From the NCBI GenBank assembly GCA_029055435.1, contig JAIDDH010000083.1, positions 1 through 37,724 of the forward strand: a stretch of 37,724 nucleotides of DNA. Reading direction: 5' to 3'. The DNA is from Acetatifactor sp. (lineage in GTDB: Bacteria; Bacillota; Clostridia; Lachnospirales; Lachnospiraceae). The position numbers were made by a program, and so were the translations under genes. The notes beneath the pieces are model-generated. The model was given only the letters and a program-made list of their open reading frames with translations. It ran no database searches and had not been told where the DNA came from. Shown piece by piece: positions 23,911-33,764 of the stretch; the first letter of the stretch is position 1; every line of letters begins with the position of its first letter.

Positions 23911-25686
23911 ATGGCAAAGTCTAATACTGGTACGGCTACAATTGACAGGAGACTGCAGATTGTCAGAGCCGACAAACAATTTTATGAATATATCGGCTTT
24001 GAGAATTATGCCTCTCTTGCGGGAAGCGTTCACCCTAAAGATTTGGAATATTTTAAAGAAGGGGTGTCTGAGCTGGGTGAAGGGGAAACTGCTGTGCAGG
24101 TCGTCCGTCTTATGGCATATGACGAGCAGTATCATTATGTGCTCGCGGAGCTCTCAGCGCTCTCCGTGGAGGGAGAGAAGGACGCTTATATCGAGATTGA
24201 AATTCGGGACATTGCAGATATGGAGGATAAGCTCAACAGTATCTGCGATGAGAACTGCCTGTATAATGAATTTCTCGATATGCTGGGCGAGTATCTCTTT
24301 GTGTATGATGTGAAGCAGGACTTTTTCCAGATATTTAACGGCGGGAACAGCAACCGGGTGTATTCCTTCCGGGGAACGATAACGGAATTTCAGAAATCGC
24401 TGCTGGAGAAGAAGCTGGTGGATGAAGAGTATCTGTCAGTGTTTCAAGAACTGTGTCAGGATATTGCAAAGGGGACAAAGCGTTTTGAGTACAAGCTGCG
24501 GCTTTTAGATAAACAGGTGGACCCTGAGAAGGACATTCACATTGTGAAGGGAAAAACCATTCTGAATTCACAGAAAGAGTCCATTGTATTCGGATGCATT
24601 CTGCGCAGAAGCAATTTTGACGGGAAGGCAATAGATTATACCCAGAATGATTATGACATAGATGTCACAACAGGGCTTCTCACCAAGCGTGCAATCATAG
24701 AGTACACAGAAAATCTTCTGCGGCACAAGCCGAAGTATAATGTGAATCTGTGCGTGATAGATTTGGATAATTTTAAGCAGGTCAACGATACTCTTGGACA
24801 TCTGTTCGGTGATGAGGTGCTTGCCACAGCGGCGGATATCATCAAGGAGGCGGTGGCAGGAAAGGGACTTGCGGGCAGAATCGGCGGAGATGAAATGTTT
24901 GTGGTGCTTGAAGGCATAAATACTCTCTCTGATCTGCGGGGGATTCTTCGCAGCATCAGGAGCAATGTGGAATGGCTCTACAAGGATCGCAAGGATGTGC
25001 CCACTGTAACTTGTTCTATCGGTGTTTCAACCTATCCTGACGATGCGTTGGTCTACGATGATTTGTTTAAAATTGCGGATAAGATGCTTTACCGCGCAAA
25101 GCAGAAGGGCAAGAATCGCTATATTGTCTATGCCCCGGATGTTCACGGGGATGTGCTCTCCGAGCAGGAGACAGTCAATGTGCAGAGCAGTGCCCTGCAG
25201 AGGCAGGACAAGGAAGATCTGGTGTTGAAGATGCTGGAGTATGTGGCTCGGCAGGCCAACCGGCCTTTCGACATGCTCCTGAGCGATGTGGGCAGTACCT
25301 TCGGGTTGGAGGAAATTCATCTGTTTTATGGAGATGAAAAAAAGCGGCGGCTGGAGAGCTATTGGAATGTGGACGGTGGGAAGATGCCTGAGGAGTCCTT
25401 TGCAGACTATGTGCATGAGACGAATTTTGTTCATCTCTACAGGGAGCACAATATGGCAGTCATCGATAATCTGGATTTGATTCAGCAGCTCTGTCCTCAG
25501 ACACATAAATATTTGATGGCGCGCGGTGTGAAAGCAGCGCTGGTCTATAAAATGAACTGCAAAAAACATGAGGGCTACCTCGTTTACTGTAAGATGAGCG
25601 ACATAACGCGAAAATGGTCGGACAGTGACATAGCCAATCTCACTTATATCAGTAAGATGTTTGAATTGCTGATTAATGACAGATAA
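23911..25686 (+). CDS. diguanylate cyclase with PAS-like and GAF-like domains (paralogue 2)
   Basis: This 591-residue protein is the tandem paralogue of the preceding gene, with the same architecture: a PAS-like start (TATIDRRLQIVRADKQFYEYIG), a middle sensory segment, a GGDEF domain and a GAF-like C-terminus. The metal-binding stretch is IDLDNFKQVND. The signature again reads GGDEM, at the same residue numbers 325-329, and the position of the RxxD inhibitory site is AGKG, so product inhibition by that site is unlikely. The ATG at 23911 is chosen because GGAGG (23901-23905) lies five bases before it; GTG 23905 overlaps the previous stop. Cyclic di-GMP synthesis is inferred from the family. 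Confidence 0.92.
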   Translation: MAKSNTGTATIDRRLQIVRADKQFYEYIGFENYASLAGSVHPKDLEYFKEGVSELGEGETAVQVVRLMAYDEQYHYVLAELSALSVEGEKDAYIEIEIRDIADMEDKLNSICDENCLYNEFLDMLGEYLFVYDVKQDFFQIFNGGNSNRVYSFRGTITEFQKSLLEKKLVDEEYLSVFQELCQDIAKGTKRFEYKLRLLDKQVDPEKDIHIVKGKTILNSQKESIVFGCILRRSNFDGKAIDYTQNDYDIDVTTGLLTKRAIIEYTENLLRHKPKYNVNLCVIDLDNFKQVNDTLGHLFGDEVLATAADIIKEAVAGKGLAGRIGGDEMFVVLEGINTLSDLRGILRSIRSNVEWLYKDRKDVPTVTCSIGVSTYPDDALVYDDLFKIADKMLYRAKQKGKNRYIVYAPDVHGDVLSEQETVNVQSSALQRQDKEDLVLKMLEYVARQANRPFDMLLSDVGSTFGLEEIHLFYGDEKKRRLESYWNVDGGKMPEESFADYVHETNFVHLYREHNMAVIDNLDLIQQLCPQTHKYLMARGVKAALVYKMNCKKHEGYLVYCKMSDITRKWSDSDIANLTYISKMFELLINDR

Positions 25687-25734
25687 AAACCGGTGATTGA
25701 ATTGATGTCCGCCGGAGCGGACAGGAGGATGTGG

Positions 25735-28482
25735 ATGAAAGTAAATTATACCAGACGGATACTTGCATATGGGCTGGCGCTCGCCATGCTTTTTGGAGAG
25801 AGCGGTGTGGCTGTTGCGGCGGAGAGTGCGCCTGTGGAGGCAAATCCCGAGCAGATTGTAGAGTGGGTGGAAGAGGAGCCGGAAGCCTTTGAAACGGATT
25901 TGGAGCAGGGCTCATCTGATGGTCCTGCTGTCGAAATGGTTTCGGGCAGCATGCTCAAAGCCTGCGGAAGCGACGGACTTCTTTATCCGGATGTCGCCTA
26001 TCTTTCTGCGGCGACGGTAGCGGGATTTGATAAAGTCGCACAGGAGAATTATATTGCTCTGTGTGATGAAATCGCCGAATGGAAAGCCGCCGGGGAGGAT
26101 GTCCGTGATATCGTGCTCTATGTGGATAGAGAGGGAGTTCTGGGGATATCCTACACGCTTCCTTTTGATTTTTATGGGGCGGAAGCGGTAGAAATAAAGG
26201 GTACGGAGAACTGTCAGCGTGGTATCACTGTCATGGGGGATATGCTGAACAGCGGATTTTCCGGCATGCCTGAAGAAGAGAATCTTTCGCTGATGGAGCG
26301 CAATGCCGTCGCGGAGGAGACCTTTGAGGAGCTGGAGGCGCTGAGCTTTGACACGCTCTATGACAAGGACAGCTATTTTAAAGATCAGTTGACCAGCAAA
26401 CTTGAGAAGCAGATGTACGATGCTGCCAAGTCCAAGATGGTGAAGGGGAAATCCAATTCTTTTTCCATGGCGGTCTCGGGCAAGCCCAGCAATGCAACTA
26501 TTGCGAATGCCATGTCTGCTATACAGGATGCCTATCCCTCCAGCTTTGAGTGGGCTGACCGCAGCGGCGGCATCAAAATACTCTACAGCTATAGCGGCAG
26601 CCTGAAGATTACCATGGACAAATCCAAGCATTATTCTGCCAGTCTGTTAAACAGCGCCCAAAAGAAGGCCAAGACACTGGTGGATGAGGCGTATCAATAT
26701 GCTGAGGAGAACTATCCTAATGCGCCTGCTTACGGTCTGATATACTATTTTGATAAATGGATATGCGAGAATAATTATTATAATAATATAGGGCTTGGGC
26801 AGACAAAAGCAGATCTGGCGTCCAAGGAATTTTATTATTGTCACTGCTCTGTGGGGATTCTTTTGAAGGGATACGGAGTGTGCGAGAGTTATGCCCTTGC
26901 CATGAACAGATTGCTCGACATCGCGGGGATTCCTTCCATGACAGTCTATGGAGCAGGCAACGGAGAAGGACATGCGTGGAATTATGTGAAGATGCCCAAC
27001 GGGAACTGGTATATGTTGGACTCTACATGGAATGACGCGGGCAGCAAATCTAACGGGCAGTATCTGCTCTCCGCATCCGATACCAAGCATGTGGCCATGG
27101 GCTCTCGCTATGTGGTGGGACAGAAATTCACCTATCCGACGCTTGCCGGTGCAAAATATTCCGCCGGAGCGGAGAGCCTCAGCATAAACAAATCGGAGCT
27201 TGTGCTGACGAAAGGGAAAAAACAGCAGCTTGCTCTTTCCAATGATTATTATAACAGTTTCCGGCACACCTGGTCCGGAGGCGATTCTAAAGTGGCAAAG
27301 GTTGACGCCAAGGGCAAAGTCACGGCAGTGGCTCCCGGAAAAACAGTGGTTACCTGTGCGGTTGCGGGCAAAAAGATGTCCTGCACAGTCTATGTCTATC
27401 AATGGACAGGGCTGACTTTTGCCAGCAATAAGAAAGCCAGCCTGTCCTATTATCTGTCAAATAAAGACACAAAGTTTGACAGTTCGGATATGGTGACATT
27501 TTCCATTACGGCAGGACAAAAGAACGGATCGCTTACCGCAGCCGCCATACAGGCCAAGGAGGGACTTGCCGCTCCCAAGGCCACTGTCAGCAATTCCAAG
27601 ATTGCCACTGTGAGTTCCTGTACTTTGAGCGGAGATGTGATCTCTCTGAAGGTACAGCCGCTGGCTGTGGGCAGTACCAAAATCAATGTGAGCTTTGGCG
27701 GGAAAAAGGCTACTCTGAACCTGAAGGTGACCCAGATGCTTCAGGAAAGCTGGTTTGAGGCATTGCCAATCACCAGTGTGGAATATACCGGCAAAGCATT
27801 CAAACCTAAGGTGAAGGCGACTGCAACTTTGCCTAAAGGGGCAAAATATAAGGTGACTTATACCAATAACATAAATGCAGGGACGGCGACCGTCGCTATC
27901 ACCGGTACGGGGAATTATGGCGGGACTGTTTATAGGACCTTCAAGATTACGCCCAAAATCTGTACAGATGGAGAACTTGAGTTTGTTTCCTGTACCGCTT
28001 CTAAAACCTATAATGGAAAGAGTAATCCTGCGGCTACGGTGGTGAAGTATAAGGGGAAACGCTTGAAAGAAGGCGTTGACTATGTTGTTTTGTATCAAAA
28101 TGTCAACGGTGGGAGCGCAACAACAACACCTGTTGCGGCGGGCAGTTATACAGTAACAGTGCAGGGGAGAAATTATTCCGGAGCTATAAACAAGAGCTTT
28201 ACTTATACTATAAAAAAGGCGCCCGTCACCAGCCTCAAGGTGACATGTCCTTCCACAGTGAAGTATAAGAACGGCGCCGATGTGACGCCTGCCGTAACGG
28301 TGAAAATCGGAAATACGGTGCTGGGCAGCGGAGATTACACCCTCAAATATTACGATGCGGCCGGGAAGCCTGTGTCAGGGCTTACCGGGAAGGGAAAATA
28401 TGTGCTGGAGATTACGCCCAGAGGAAATGTGGAGGCAACCACAAAGAAATCTGTAATCACAAAGAATATTACTGTTAAATAA
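25735..28482 (+). CDS. secreted transglutaminase-like protein with bacterial Ig-like repeats
   Basis: The 915-residue product has a Sec signal peptide (MKVNYTRRILAYGLALAML...VAVAA, cleavage near residue 29) and an acidic leader. The transglutaminase-like core has an intact papain-type triad: C383 in GVCESYA, H413 in GHAWNYVK, and D429 in LDSTWND. A Big_2-like domain follows (about 480-560, ending KVTAVAPGKTVVTC). Then comes a second Ig-like unit and two or three repeats resembling the YTGKxxKP...GTGNY-GGT-YRTFKI surface module. There is no LPXTG, SLH or choline-binding anchor, so it is probably released or held by other means. Cross-linking or peptidase activity on surface or host proteins is inference. 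ATG 25735 lies six bases after AGGAGG. It follows cyclase 2 by 48 bases. Confidence 0.9.
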   Translation: MKVNYTRRILAYGLALAMLFGESGVAVAAESAPVEANPEQIVEWVEEEPEAFETDLEQGSSDGPAVEMVSGSMLKACGSDGLLYPDVAYLSAATVAGFDKVAQENYIALCDEIAEWKAAGEDVRDIVLYVDREGVLGISYTLPFDFYGAEAVEIKGTENCQRGITVMGDMLNSGFSGMPEEENLSLMERNAVAEETFEELEALSFDTLYDKDSYFKDQLTSKLEKQMYDAAKSKMVKGKSNSFSMAVSGKPSNATIANAMSAIQDAYPSSFEWADRSGGIKILYSYSGSLKITMDKSKHYSASLLNSAQKKAKTLVDEAYQYAEENYPNAPAYGLIYYFDKWICENNYYNNIGLGQTKADLASKEFYYCHCSVGILLKGYGVCESYALAMNRLLDIAGIPSMTVYGAGNGEGHAWNYVKMPNGNWYMLDSTWNDAGSKSNGQYLLSASDTKHVAMGSRYVVGQKFTYPTLAGAKYSAGAESLSINKSELVLTKGKKQQLALSNDYYNSFRHTWSGGDSKVAKVDAKGKVTAVAPGKTVVTCAVAGKKMSCTVYVYQWTGLTFASNKKASLSYYLSNKDTKFDSSDMVTFSITAGQKNGSLTAAAIQAKEGLAAPKATVSNSKIATVSSCTLSGDVISLKVQPLAVGSTKINVSFGGKKATLNLKVTQMLQESWFEALPITSVEYTGKAFKPKVKATATLPKGAKYKVTYTNNINAGTATVAITGTGNYGGTVYRTFKITPKICTDGELEFVSCTASKTYNGKSNPAATVVKYKGKRLKEGVDYVVLYQNVNGGSATTTPVAAGSYTVTVQGRNYSGAINKSFTYTIKKAPVTSLKVTCPSTVKYKNGADVTPAVTVKIGNTVLGSGDYTLKYYDAAGKPVSGLTGKGKYVLEITPRGNVEATTKKSVITKNITVK

Positions 28483-28504
28483 AAAATAACTGGTAAATAA
28501 TGGG

Positions 28505-28933
28505 TTACCGCTTTATCAGATCATTTGCCTCGCGGACGGCGGTGATTATGGTGCTGACTTCGCGGTAATAGCCGCTGATTTCTTCCTCGGTGCAGGCGGA
28601 AAAGTCCATGGAACAAAGCTCATCCAGACGCGCTTTATATTTTTCCTCTACCTTTTTGGCTGCTTTAACGCCCTTTGCCGGAGCGGATTTGTCTTTGGCA
28701 GTCAGCATTAGCTGTTCGTAGCCGCCCTTGGCGTTTTGACATAATTCGCTGAGAGAGGAAGCGTATTCCTCCAGAGATAATTTGTCCCCGGGGGCAAAGA
28801 GAATGGAATCAATGGTTTCCTGCATGTTTTCGGACTCCTTTCCTGACTGTGTGGTATCGCCTGCATTGCAGCCGGCGCAGAATGCACACGACAGGGCTAG
28901 CAGCAATGAGACGATGACGGTTGATTTTTTCAT
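28505..28933 (-). CDS. small lipoprotein of unknown function
   Basis: The 142-residue product has a lipoprotein signal: MKKSTVIVSLLLALSC..., with lipobox FCAGC and acylated Cys22. The mature part is short, charged and mainly helical, with KxAAKKVEEKYKARLDELC and EEISGYYREVSTIITAVREANDLIK stretches. Cys residues at about 69, 107 and 114 could form disulfides. I do not recognise a family. It is one of only two - strand genes and has its own strong promoter (28989-29017) and a GGGAGG ribosome binding site. It converges with the transglutaminase gene, leaving a gap of only 22 bases with a weak GGTAA/TTACC hairpin. Confidence 0.85.
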   Translation of the reverse strand: MKKSTVIVSLLLALSCAFCAGCNAGDTTQSGKESENMQETIDSILFAPGDKLSLEEYASSLSELCQNAKGGYEQLMLTAKDKSAPAKGVKAAKKVEEKYKARLDELCSMDFSACTEEEISGYYREVSTIITAVREANDLIKR

Positions 28934-28988
28934 GATTTATAATACCTCCCGACAGACGATGCCTGACATATAGTCTGATGTTTCATCC

Positions 28989-29017
28989 ATCATAACAAAG
29001 ACGGATTTTACTGTCAA
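28989..29017 (-). promoter_or_regulatory. sigma-A promoter for the - strand lipoprotein
   Basis: On the - strand a perfect TTGACA (29017-29012) and TATGAT (28994-28989) are 17 bases apart, about 55 bases upstream of the start codon. The -35 box lies at the end of palindromic element copy B. Confidence 0.8.
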
Positions 29018-29258
29018 TGTGTAAAATTGTGCAACAGTTCGGCCTTACTAAAGTTTCCGCCCGGGCAGGGGAATGTTGATATTCAGACGTGCTCCCGCTC
29101 CGTGAAAAACGTAGCAGGCGCTAAGCTCAAAAGGACTTCGCTAAGCGCTGACGTTTTTCAAGGGTCTTCATATCAACATTCCCCTGTCCGGGCTAAGCTT
29201 CCGAAAAAACCGAACTGTTACACAAATTTACGGGAATTTCAGGAAAAGTATTGACAGT
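29010..29258. repeat. long palindromic intergenic element, copy B
   Basis: Arms 29021-29081 and 29171-29231 are reverse complements with few mismatches: GGGGAATGTTGATA (29068-29081) pairs perfectly with TATCAACATTCCCC (29171-29184), and AACAGTTCGG with CCGAACTGTT further out. ACTGTCAAT (29010) and ATTGACAGT (ending 29258) form the outermost match. The core repeats that of copy A: TATTCAGAC, GAAAAACGTAGCAG, and an identical 31-base run at 29142-29172. The arms differ from copy A but keep self-complementarity. It fills the gap between two divergent promoters, and no protein is encoded in it. Confidence 0.85.
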
Positions 29259-29280
29259 GCGGGAGCGTACATGCTATGAT
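29251..29280 (+). promoter_or_regulatory. sigma-A promoter for the rplU-prp-rpmA operon
   Basis: A perfect TTGACA (29251-29256) and TATGAT (29275-29280) are 18 bases apart. The -10 is preceded by TGC (extended -10). It lies about 120 bases upstream of rplU, leaving room for a leader RNA. Confidence 0.82.
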
Positions 29281-29400
29281 GTCATAGTATGCCGCTTAAC
29301 TAGGTATAAGTGTGTCTGTCTGAGGACGGCGCCACCAAAGTTAGCGAGTAAAGAGCAGTGCGGAAGAGGCCGCATGTGTTCTGTGAAGGAGGTGCCTTAT
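29281..29400 (+). ncRNA. probable ribosomal protein L21 leader
   Basis: The 120-base untranslated region between a strong promoter and rplU is GC-richer than usual spacers. It holds a hairpin TGCGG-AAGAGG-CCGCA (29359-29374) just before the GAAGGAGGTG ribosome binding site, and further possible pairing upstream (TGTCTGAGGACGGCGCC region near 29314-29330). Firmicutes commonly have an autoregulatory L21 leader here (Rfam L21_leader). I cannot run a covariance search, so the family match rests on position and shape. Confidence 0.5.
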
Positions 29401-29706
29401 ATGTACGCAATTATTGCAACAGGCGGAAAGCAGTACAAGGTTTCTGAGGGCGATGTCATCAAAGTTGAGAAGCTCGAGGCAGAGGCCGGCAATACTGTTA
29501 CTTTTGACCAGGTTATCGCAGTAAGTGACGGAACCCTCAAGGTCGGCGATGCAGTTGCCAAAGCAACCGTATCAGCTACCGTTATGGAGCAGGGTCGTGG
29601 CAAGAAGGTTATTGTATATAAGTACAAGAGAAAAACCGGCTTCCACAAGAAAAACGGTCACAGACAAGCATACACACAGGTTAAGATTGACAAGATCACT
29701 GTGTAG
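29401..29706 (+). CDS. rplU: 50S ribosomal protein L21
   Basis: L21 is a small protein of the large ribosomal subunit that binds 23S rRNA. The 101-residue sequence starts MYAIIATGGKQYKVSEGD and ends with the conserved RKTGFHKKNGHRQAYTQVKI region, covering the full family length. The start at 29401 is set by GAAGGAGGTG six bases upstream; the open frame continues 5' to 29251, but this is leader sequence. It heads the classic rplU-prp-rpmA operon. Confidence 0.98.
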   Translation: MYAIIATGGKQYKVSEGDVIKVEKLEAEAGNTVTFDQVIAVSDGTLKVGDAVAKATVSATVMEQGRGKKVIVYKYKRKTGFHKKNGHRQAYTQVKIDKITV

Positions 29707-29715
29707 AATATCGAG

Positions 29716-30066
29716 ATGACCACGATTGAGATCAGCAAGGACAAAAACGGTGCATACAGACAGATTCTCTGTATGGGCCATGCAGATTACGCGAAAAGAT
29801 ATTGGTTTCACAGGGAGCCGGATATCCTGTGCGCCGCCATATCGGCACTGGTGATCAGCGCTGCGAATGCTCTGGAGGAGCTGGCGGGGGAGGAGATTGC
29901 GGTTGTGACCAATGAGGAGACCGGATTCATGAAATTTGATTTCCCGGCGGATGCGTCTTTGCAGGAAAAATCCGTATTTCTCCTGGATGCTCTGGTTTTT
30001 TCACTGCAGCAGCTCAGCGATAAATATGGAAAGCAGTATTTACAAGTAAATTTCAAGGAGGTGTAA
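29716..30066 (+). CDS. prp: ribosomal-processing cysteine protease Prp
   Basis: Prp cleaves the N-terminal extension of ribosomal protein L27 in Firmicutes and relatives, a step required for a working 50S subunit. The 116-residue protein has the catalytic dyad His22 (in MGHADYA) and Cys39 (in DILCAAISALV), and the conserved NALEEL helix. It sits between rplU and rpmA. The next gene encodes an L27 with the expected cleavable extension, so enzyme and substrate are co-encoded. The start follows the rplU stop by nine bases, with a weak ribosome binding site (ATCGAGATG), suggesting lower translation than the ribosomal proteins. Confidence 0.96.
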   Translation: MTTIEISKDKNGAYRQILCMGHADYAKRYWFHREPDILCAAISALVISAANALEELAGEEIAVVTNEETGFMKFDFPADASLQEKSVFLLDALVFSLQQLSDKYGKQYLQVNFKEV

Positions 30067-30069
30067 ACC

Positions 30070-31757
<1,688 letters not shown>

Positions 31758-31813
31758 TACAATGTATTCGTATATCTAACAAAGCGCGCGGAAGGCGCGG
31801 AAATGAGGAGCAG

Positions 31814-32104
31814 ATGACAAGCAAACAGAGAGCTTATTTAAAGAGTCTTGCCAGCAATCTCGATCCGGTGTTTCAGATTGGTAAGTCGAGCCTTACCCCG
31901 GAGCTCACGGAGGCTGTGGGAGAGTGCTTTAATAATCACGAGCTGATTAAGGTGGCTGTGTTGAAGAATTGTTTGGACGACCCCAGGGCTGTGGCGGAGG
32001 CTGTGGCGGAGAGAACGCATTCTCAGGTGGTACAGGTAATCGGCAGGAAGATTGTGCTCTATAAGCCGGATAAGGACAAGCCGAAAATCGTATTGCCGAA
32101 ATAA
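31814..32104 (+). CDS. yhbY: YhbY-type CRM-domain RNA-binding protein
   Basis: The 96-residue protein is a single CRM domain. It starts with TSKQRAYLKSLASNLDPVFQIGKSSLTPEL and contains the basic GxxG-like loop and VVQVIGRKIVLYKP. YhbY binds pre-50S particles in E. coli. Its position between obgE and nadD, as in Bacillus yqeI, supports a ribosome-assembly role. GAGGAGCAG lies just before the ATG. Confidence 0.95.
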   Translation: MTSKQRAYLKSLASNLDPVFQIGKSSLTPELTEAVGECFNNHELIKVAVLKNCLDDPRAVAEAVAERTHSQVVQVIGRKIVLYKPDKDKPKIVLPK

Positions 32105-32134
32105 TTATAGCATGTAGGCGGAACAAGAGGAGTT

Positions 32135-32752
32135 ATGGACAGAATCGGTATTATGGGCGGAACTTTCAATCCCGTACACATGGGGCATCTGATGCTGGCG
32201 GAGGCCGCAAGAGAGGCGCTTTCGCTGGACGAAGTGTGGTTTGTTCCCACGGGATATTCTTATATGAAGGGAGTCGGAAAATCTTCGGAGAACATGCCGC
32301 TCCCGGAGGAGCGTCTGGAGATGACCGGACTCGCAGTGCAGGATAATACCTGCTTTCGCTGTGTGGACATAGAGGTCAGACGTGGCGGGGCTACCTACAC
32401 TTATGAGACGCTGGAAGAATTGAGAGAGAATTACCCCGAAAAGAAATTTTTCTTTTTGATTGGCGCAGACTGCCTGTATACCATTGAAAACTGGCGGGAG
32501 CCCGGACGGATTTTCGATGCCTGCGAGCTTGTGGCTGCAGTGCGTCAGGGCGCGTCGGCAGATGCCATGCAGGAAAAAATCGCGCAGCTTAAAGCGCGGT
32601 TTGGAGCCCGCATTACCCTTTTGCCCTTCCGGAATCTGGAAATATCTTCCACAGAAATCAGAGCATGTGTCAGGGAGGGCAGGAGTATCCGATATATGAC
32701 ACCCCGGTCCGTGATATCCTATATAGAAGAAAAAGGATTCTACAGAGAATGA
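32135..32752 (+). CDS. nadD: nicotinate-nucleotide adenylyltransferase NadD
   Basis: NadD makes deamido-NAD from nicotinate mononucleotide and ATP, a required step in NAD synthesis. The 205-residue protein shows the nucleotidyltransferase motif GIMGGTFNPVHMGHLMLAE at the N-terminus, FFLIGADCLYTIENW in the middle and the second ATP motif SSTEIRACVREGRS near the end. All are intact. AGGAG precedes the ATG. It overlaps yqeK by four bases (ATGA), implying translational coupling. Confidence 0.97.
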   Translation: MDRIGIMGGTFNPVHMGHLMLAEAAREALSLDEVWFVPTGYSYMKGVGKSSENMPLPEERLEMTGLAVQDNTCFRCVDIEVRRGGATYTYETLEELRENYPEKKFFFLIGADCLYTIENWREPGRIFDACELVAAVRQGASADAMQEKIAQLKARFGARITLLPFRNLEISSTEIRACVREGRSIRYMTPRSVISYIEEKGFYRE

Positions 32753-33363
32753 AAGCAATTGGAATGAAAACCATTGAACTGAAGAAAATAAGAAAAGCCA
32801 TGGAAAGAGCCCTGGATGACAGACGTTATGAGCACACATTGGGAGTGGCATACACGGCGGCAGCACTGGCCATGTGTCACGATGCTTCCATAAAGGACGC
32901 ACAGCTTGCGGGGCTGCTGCACGATTGTGCAAAATGCCTTTCGGACGAGAAACGCCTGTCTATCTGTGAGAAGCATAACATCAGCATCAATGAGATTGAG
33001 CGCAGGAATCCGGCCTTGCTTCACGCAAAAGTAGGGAGCTTTCTGGCCATGGAAGAGTATGGGGTGAGCGACTCCAATGTGATTCATGCGATTTTAAATC
33101 ACACCACGGGCCGTCCCGGCATGAGCAAGCTGGAGAAGATTATATTTATTGCGGATTACATTGAGCCCGGAAGGACGAAGGCTCCGAATCTGGATGAGAT
33201 CAGGCAGCTTGCTTTCGTGAATCTGGATGCAGCGCTTTTGCGCATTCTGGGGGATACGCTGGAATATCTGGAGAGCAGCGGCGAGGAAATCGACCCCATG
33301 ACCCGGAAGACTTACAATTATTATCGTTCGGCGGCGGAATCGGAGCAAAGGACAGGAGAATAG
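32749..33363 (+). CDS. yqeK: YqeK-type HD-domain diadenosine tetraphosphatase
   Basis: YqeK proteins are HD-domain hydrolases that split Ap4A symmetrically into ADP. The 204-residue sequence has the first His in RRYEHTLGVAYTA (His29), the HD pair in GLLHDCAKCL (His58-Asp59), LLHAKVGSFLAMEEYGV, and the late FIADYIEPGRT region carrying another metal ligand. The ATG at 32749 overlaps the nadD stop; ATG 32764 is a possible alternative. The gene order nadD-yqeK-rsfS is standard for Firmicutes. Confidence 0.94.
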   Translation: MKAIGMKTIELKKIRKAMERALDDRRYEHTLGVAYTAAALAMCHDASIKDAQLAGLLHDCAKCLSDEKRLSICEKHNISINEIERRNPALLHAKVGSFLAMEEYGVSDSNVIHAILNHTTGRPGMSKLEKIIFIADYIEPGRTKAPNLDEIRQLAFVNLDAALLRILGDTLEYLESSGEEIDPMTRKTYNYYRSAAESEQRTGE

Positions 33364-33364
33364 T

Positions 33365-33730
33365 ATGGAGAATAAGATACAAAGTAAGACAATGGAAATG
33401 GCCCGGCTTGCCATAGAGGCAATGCAGGATAAAAAGGCGGAGGATATTCGTGTAATCGATATCAGCGAGGTCTCCGTGGTGGCCGATATTTTTATTATAG
33501 CCGGTGGCAACAATCGCAGCCAGATACAGGCTATGTGCGATAATGTGGAAGAAAAACTGGGAAGGAGCGGGTCTGCGGTCAGACAGATTGAGGGTTACGA
33601 TACCGCAAATTGGATTCTTATGGATTTCGGCGATATTATCGTTCATATTTTTGATAAGGAGAATCGTCTGCTCTATGATTTGGAACGTCTCTGGAGAGAC
33701 GGCAGGGAATTGGATATTGACAGCATATAG
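33365..33730 (+). CDS. rsfS: ribosome silencing factor RsfS
   Basis: RsfS binds L14 and blocks joining of the ribosomal subunits when nutrients are short. The 121-residue protein has the family marks KAEDIRVIDISEVSVVADIFIIAGGNNRSQIQAM, EGYDTANWILMDFGDIIVHIF and the final YDLERLWRDG. It begins one base after the yqeK stop codon and closes the cluster, followed by a bidirectional terminator. Confidence 0.97.
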   Translation: MENKIQSKTMEMARLAIEAMQDKKAEDIRVIDISEVSVVADIFIIAGGNNRSQIQAMCDNVEEKLGRSGSAVRQIEGYDTANWILMDFGDIIVHIFDKENRLLYDLERLWRDGRELDIDSI

Positions 33731-33764
33731 GCTGTATATAAGCTGTATATGGGCAGACAAAAAG

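Noticed and set aside
29027..29254. 75-codon open frame inside palindromic element copy B
   Set aside because: It is encoded within an almost self-complementary stretch, has no ribosome binding site, and copy A does not preserve it.
29251..29400. Upstream extension of rplU by 50 codons
   Set aside because: It would start inside the -35 box; the strong GAAGGAGGTG and the family N-terminus MYAII fix the start at 29401.
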